Positions 52,893-56,441 of a DNA stretch of 56,441 nt are shown piece after piece; positions within the stretch are counted from its first letter, which is position 1; the number at the start of each line of letters is the position of its first letter. Position numbers and translations under genes: made by a program. The notes beneath the pieces were generated by a model. The model was not told the origin of the DNA, did not search any database, and saw only the letters and a list, made by a program, of their open reading frames with translations. The stretch is from Candidatus Limosilactobacillus faecipullorum (GTDB lineage Bacteria; Bacillota; Bacilli; Lactobacillales; Lactobacillaceae). The DNA is taken from assembly GCA_019118465.1 (NCBI GenBank), contig DWYX01000041.1, positions 1 to 56,441 of the forward strand, written 5' to 3'.

Positions 52893-53840
52893 ATGAAAGT
52901 TTTAGTTGCTGGGGCAGGTGGTATGGGAAGCCGCTTTGCTCTTAAATTAGCCCAAGCAGGGAATGAGGTCACCTTGGCTGAAACTTGGTCGAAACGACTA
53001 AAGTCTCTCCAGACTGATGGCCTTCAAGCTGATTTAGATGGTCAAGAAGTCCAATTAAAGCTTCCTGCTTATGCTCCCAAAGCTGTTCCACGTGAAACGG
53101 ATTACGATTTAGTACTTTTCCTAACGAAGAGTATGCAATTAGCAGACTTAGTCCAAGCTTTGTTACCGGTCTTTGGTCCCCATACCTATGCCCTCTGTTT
53201 AATGAACGGGATCGGACATGAACAAACTTTAACTAAGTATCTGCCGCGAGAACGAGTGCTATTAGGTAATACCATGTGGACTGCCCAGATGATGCGCCCG
53301 GATCATGTTCACTTAGCCGATGATGGTTCTTGTGAACTTGGAAGTTTAACTGATGATCCGGACCAAGTTAAAATGGCGGTAACAACGGTGGACGTCTTTA
53401 GCCAAGCCGGCTTAAAAGCCCACTTATTGGAAGACCCCAGGTATTCAGTTTTTCGGAAAGGGTGTGTTAACGGGACCTTAAATACCCTTTGTACTTTATT
53501 GGAGTGCAACGTGGCTGAATTTGGTCAAACCACGCCGGCTCACGAACTAGTGGTGAAGGTCGTGAAAGAATTTGCCATGGTTGGCGAAAAGGAAGGCCTT
53601 CACCTCGATGTAGATGAAGCGGTAAGCCACGTTGAAGATTGCTACACGGTCATTGGGGGACATTATCCATCAATGTACCAAGACTTAGTTAAAAATAATC
53701 GTCCAACGGAAATTGACTATATTAATGGTTATGTATCAACGCATGCCAAACAATACGGCTTAAAAGCCCCACTCTGTGAACTTTTAACTGCTGAAGTTCA
53801 CGTTAAAGAACAACTTCAAGATGCTAAAAATGATGATTAA
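52893..53840 (+). CDS. Ketopantoate reductase-like (PanE/ApbA) 2-ketoacid reductase
   Basis: A 315-residue NAD(P)H-dependent protein of the PanE/ApbA family. The nucleotide-binding GAGGMGSRFALKLAQAG starts at residue 7. The catalytic Lys is in FRKGCVNGTLNTLC, and the C-terminal PSMYQDLVKNNRPTEIDYINGY is the family signature. PanE homologues in lactic acid bacteria can reduce branched-chain 2-ketoacids to hydroxyacids. Control by an amino-acid-sensing T-box supports that role rather than pantothenate synthesis. GAGCCGTCA gives only a weak ribosome site. The gene contains the parS candidate at 53084. Confidence 0.9.
   Translation: MKVLVAGAGGMGSRFALKLAQAGNEVTLAETWSKRLKSLQTDGLQADLDGQEVQLKLPAYAPKAVPRETDYDLVLFLTKSMQLADLVQALLPVFGPHTYALCLMNGIGHEQTLTKYLPRERVLLGNTMWTAQMMRPDHVHLADDGSCELGSLTDDPDQVKMAVTTVDVFSQAGLKAHLLEDPRYSVFRKGCVNGTLNTLCTLLECNVAEFGQTTPAHELVVKVVKEFAMVGEKEGLHLDVDEAVSHVEDCYTVIGGHYPSMYQDLVKNNRPTEIDYINGYVSTHAKQYGLKAPLCELLTAEVHVKEQLQDAKNDD
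53084..53099. promoter_or_regulatory. parS site (ParB-binding) inside the PanE-like gene
   Basis: TGTTCCACGTGAAACG matches the Bacillus parS TGTTCCACGTGAAACA at 15 of 16 positions, with CCACGTG intact. It encodes AVPRETD in frame. ParB is encoded at 15873. Confidence 0.75.
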
Positions 53841-54474
53841 ATAAGCGAGCAAACCAAGTTAATTTGCAATGGATGTACCAACCGTCCGTAAATTGATATT
53901 TTTACCAAATTTCGAGCTATTAAGATCTAAATGAAAACAAACTATTAAGGCCACTAATTTAAAGGTTGAAACGTAGTCACAACTTCGAAATTAGCATTCT
54001 TCACTAATGTTCAGAATGCCAATTTCAAAGCTTAGTATTATCGTAAGCAAACGAGTTGCTAACGATAATTTGGCTACGGTAGCCAAGTGGATGTTACCTT
54101 CCTTACTATCGGTACTATTCTACTTGGCCTCGCATGGGTTCGTCGACGACAGAAAACTGTCTAGCTTACCGCAACTTCACCTTTATTAGTGGCCTTTATT
54201 TGTATCTATAATCATTAACCAGCCATGCCAGAGCAGTGGTGAAATTGATGTTAGCCTGGAAAGGTTTTTCCAAAAAATCTGTGATGATAAGTAAGACCGT
54301 TGTAGAGGCAAACTTTTACTAGTCGCAAGACGGTCAGCTTATCTCGAGGAGAATTTTCAAGAAAAACTGGATCGAGCAAAGTGAGCTTACATCAAGAGTG
54401 AATTTTGCGACTCTTTAAAGGGTTAAAATCATTCCACCACTTTCCCTGGCTAATGGCTGGTTTTTAATTTTTCC
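53841..54474. other. Gene-free region with decayed sequence and repeat-like segments
   Basis: No convincing gene. One frame (54069-54158) encodes TIGTILLGLAWVRRRQKTV and a stop, which looks like the hydrophobic/basic end of a cell-wall-anchored protein, but it begins directly after a stop. At about 54288-54345, GATAAG..ACCGT and ACGGT..CTTATC pair as in repeat copy B. TTCCCTGGCTAATGGCT at 54443 resembles 44624. Confidence 0.4.
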
Positions 54475-55434
54475 TTATCCATAGTGCTCGCTGGGCAGTT
54501 TAAAAGTAGTAGTGATTGGAATTTGAATTGGCTGGTCCGGATCGCTAATGGCTAACTCAAAGGCTTTTTGGCCGAGCTCGGTTAGATGACTATCCAAGGT
54601 GGGAAGTTGCATTAGCCGGCCGGCAAGTTGGTTTTCTTGATTAATGATGATCGGAACGGGAAGGTGAGCATCCTTAAAGACTTGTAAGATCCCGGCAGAA
54701 GGGTGATCACCATTTGAAAAGATGGCATTAGGGATTTCTTGCTTAGCCAGGAGAGTTTGGCCCACTTGGTAACCGTCGGCGTAAGTATTCACGTTAATTC
54801 GGACAAAACTGGGGGTAACGTGAGAACCGAAGACGGTTTTGAAAGCGGCTAGGGTGGCTTTAGTCGTCGCAGATTGGTCTTCAGGACGGGAAAAGAGAAA
54901 ACCAATTTTGGAACAATTCCGATCTAATAACCAATGTAAGGCGTGTAAGTAGCCAGGTTGCCGTTCTGGGTAAACGGCATTTAATGGGTAATTACCTGGA
55001 TCGTCACAGATCACAATTCTGCCCCAAGATTGCAAACTAGCGAGCTTAGTCCGTTTCGTTGCCCTTGAAGTAAAAATTAATGCGTCAAATAACTTTTGAC
55101 GGAGGCGTTTAAGATAATCGGCTTCGGTTTGTAGATCATAGTGAGACGGCAATAAGGTGATTTGATAGCCCGCTTGAAAGGCTGCTGAGGTAATTCCGTG
55201 AACTAATTGGGTGTAGTAGGGGTGATCGGTATGGGGTAAGACAACCCCAACGTTTTGGGTTTTCCCAATGCTTAGATCCTGTGCGACGGCGTTCGGAACG
55301 TAATTAAGTTCTTGCATTACAGCTTCGATTTTAGCTCGGGTTTTGGTAGCAACGTAACCATGTGAAGTTAGAACCCGGGAAACGGTCGCCACTGAATAAC
55401 CGCTTCGGCGAGCGACATCACGAATGTTAACCAT
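54475..55434 (-). CDS. LacI-family transcriptional regulator
   Basis: A 319-residue repressor. The N-terminal helix-turn-helix VNIRDVARRSGYSVATVSRV and hinge VMQELNYVPNAVAQDL are textbook LacI. The sugar-binding periplasmic-protein-like core runs from about residue 60 (VGVVLPHTDHPYYTQLV). Effector unknown. I start at ATG 55434 (GGGGGTG upstream); the in-frame TTG just before is less likely. A palindrome at 55475-55488 lies in its promoter region and may be its own operator. No sugar-use gene is adjacent in the window. Confidence 0.92.
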   Translation of the reverse strand: MVNIRDVARRSGYSVATVSRVLTSHGYVATKTRAKIEAVMQELNYVPNAVAQDLSIGKTQNVGVVLPHTDHPYYTQLVHGITSAAFQAGYQITLLPSHYDLQTEADYLKRLRQKLFDALIFTSRATKRTKLASLQSWGRIVICDDPGNYPLNAVYPERQPGYLHALHWLLDRNCSKIGFLFSRPEDQSATTKATLAAFKTVFGSHVTPSFVRINVNTYADGYQVGQTLLAKQEIPNAIFSNGDHPSAGILQVFKDAHLPVPIIINQENQLAGRLMQLPTLDSHLTELGQKAFELAISDPDQPIQIPITTTFKLPSEHYG

Positions 55435-55474
55435 CAAAACACCCCCTTCAGAATTCTCTGGTAATTATAGAAGA

Positions 55475-55488
55475 TGAAACGCGTTCCA
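55475..55488. promoter_or_regulatory. LacI-type operator, probably autoregulatory
   Basis: TGAAACGCGTTCCA is a palindrome with one mismatched pair and a central CG, typical of LacI/PurR-type sites. It lies between the LacI-family gene and the HAD gene upstream of the former. Confidence 0.55.
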
Positions 55489-55501
55489 CATCAAGTAAAA
55501 A

Positions 55502-56341
55502 TTAGGCATGACTTGCCGCAACTAAATCGGTTTGATGGGTTAAGGCGTAAGCCCAACCATCGTCGGCGTTAGTTTTAGTAACGTATTTAGCAACCATCTT
55601 AACCTTATCGCTAGCGTTACCCATGACGATTGGGAGCCCAACCATTTTTAACATTGGCAAGTCATTTTCCCCATCACCAAAGGCAGCCGCTTCACTGTTG
55701 GCAACTCCTTCTTGATCAAGAATATATTGGACACCCCGCGATTTCTGCGCATTTATATTAGTAATATCAATAAAGGTAATGCCGTTTTCAGCGGCGGGTA
55801 ATTGTAAACTCAAATTCGGCACCTTTAAACCGTTGATCAGGTTAGCAACAGCTTGCGGATCAGTTGAACCAGTAACTAAGAGGGTAATCTTAAGCAGTTG
55901 TTGGTGATTGTTGGCCAATATTTCTACCGGATTGCCAAATTGTGGATTGAAGTCTGACCGTTCCGCTTGTAAGTCAACTCCGTGATCGTGCTTTGGCGCA
56001 AACCAGTGGGTTGCATCGTAGAAGTTAATACTTACCTCGGGGAAATGATTTTGCACTGCCTGAATAATTTTAAGGCCATCCGCTTTTGGTAGGGGAATCT
56101 CGCTGAGGGGCTCAATTTGGTGGTGGTTAACTTGGTAGATCAAAGCTCCGTTAAAACCAATTTGGGGACCAGTTAAATTGAACGTTTCCACAAAGCGAAG
56201 CATGTCAGCAGCGGCCCGGGCAGAAACTAAGGTTAAGGGAAGCTGAGCGGCTTTAATTGCTTGAATCGTTACCGGTGAAAGCTCCCCTTGGGGGTTAAGT
56301 AAAGTACCATCCATATCGGTAAAGAGTTGTTTAATCATCAT
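55502..56341 (-). CDS. Cof-type HAD-IIB phosphatase
   Basis: A 279-residue haloacid-dehalogenase phosphatase. Motif I is FTDMDGTLLNP (Asp nucleophile near residue 10), motif II VSARAA, motif III a Lys near 195-200, and motif IV FGDGENDLPMLK. The mid-domain is the IIB cap. These enzymes dephosphorylate sugar phosphates or flavin/pyridoxal phosphates; the substrate is unknown. I start at ATG 56341 with AAAGGA upstream; an in-frame GTG is at 56347. Confidence 0.92.
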   Translation of the reverse strand: MMIKQLFTDMDGTLLNPQGELSPVTIQAIKAAQLPLTLVSARAAADMLRFVETFNLTGPQIGFNGALIYQVNHHQIEPLSEIPLPKADGLKIIQAVQNHFPEVSINFYDATHWFAPKHDHGVDLQAERSDFNPQFGNPVEILANNHQQLLKITLLVTGSTDPQAVANLINGLKVPNLSLQLPAAENGITFIDITNINAQKSRGVQYILDQEGVANSEAAAFGDGENDLPMLKMVGLPIVMGNASDKVKMVAKYVTKTNADDGWAYALTHQTDLVAASHA

Positions 56342-56441
56342 GGTCACGTCCTTTGATAAAATACCTTTTCATTATACGCTAAGTTCAGAGTTGGTGAATA
56401 AGTTGGAATAAATAATATTTCAAAAACATTATTTAATTTTT

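Noticed and set aside
55370..55390. CCCGGGAAAC as a fourth Noc box
   Set aside because: It has about four mismatches from the 14-mer, within chance for an amino-acid-coding stretch.

Overview
The window reads as chromosomal DNA of a heterofermentative lactobacillus, most likely Limosilactobacillus or a close relative. This is inferred from gene content: a Lys-rich BspA/CnBP-like binding protein, T-box-controlled tRNA synthetases, an rsmG-noc-parB-DUF951-ychF-DUF1129 block, and an XrtG exosortase locus. No rRNA, tRNA, insertion sequence, prophage or CRISPR array was found. The noc/parB genes, three candidate Noc boxes and one near-perfect parS suggest an origin-proximal region.

Layout. 1-3518: tail of an unknown gene, then an amino-acid ABC operon (two permeases, ATPase, binding protein) behind a leader that encodes a 34-residue peptide with Cys-Cys-Cys followed by an intrinsic terminator. 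This looks like cysteine attenuation of a cyst(e)ine importer. 3878-6640 (minus): trpS and tyrS, each with its own T-box. 7007-9211: glutamine-type ABC transporter. 9389-10966: T-box-controlled amino acid permease. 11619-13961: nucleoside transporter and nucleoside hydrolase, each with a cre-like site. 14162-18900: rsmG, noc, parB (no parA between them), DUF951, ychF, DUF1129. 19044-20663 (minus): PFL-family protein and ACT protein. 20935-26351: guaB, CorA, RluA, TerC, thioredoxin, ribokinase.

26764-35646 is the most notable region. It is a same-strand cluster of a membrane diguanylate cyclase, a secreted protein with five 36-bp Asp/Asn/Trp repeats and a C-terminal sorting-like tail, a polytopic GT-C-like membrane protein, the exosortase XrtG, two tandem family-2 glycosyltransferases, a 6-pyruvoyl-tetrahydropterin-synthase relative and an EAL phosphodiesterase. 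The gene set suggests a c-di-GMP-governed surface polysaccharide or protein-modification machine in which signal maker and breaker bracket the effectors.

35832-46259: amino acid permease, flavin reductase, ABC-F ATPase, DHH phosphoesterase, L,D-transpeptidase, divergent nagA/nagB sharing two NagR-like operators, histidine phosphatase, NUDIX hydrolase, and an AI-2E-family membrane protein that seems to start at CTG. 46515-51547: fhs and purE-purK-purB. 51640-53840: T-box leader followed by a 2-keto-4-pentenoate hydratase-like protein and a PanE-like ketoacid reductase; the reductase gene contains the parS candidate. 53841-54470: decayed DNA including a possible cell-wall-anchor relic. 54475-56341 (minus): LacI-type regulator and HAD phosphatase.

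Several intergenic gaps carry related copies of a dispersed repeat, and recurrent terminators share a GGCTGGGAAGAA-type stem.
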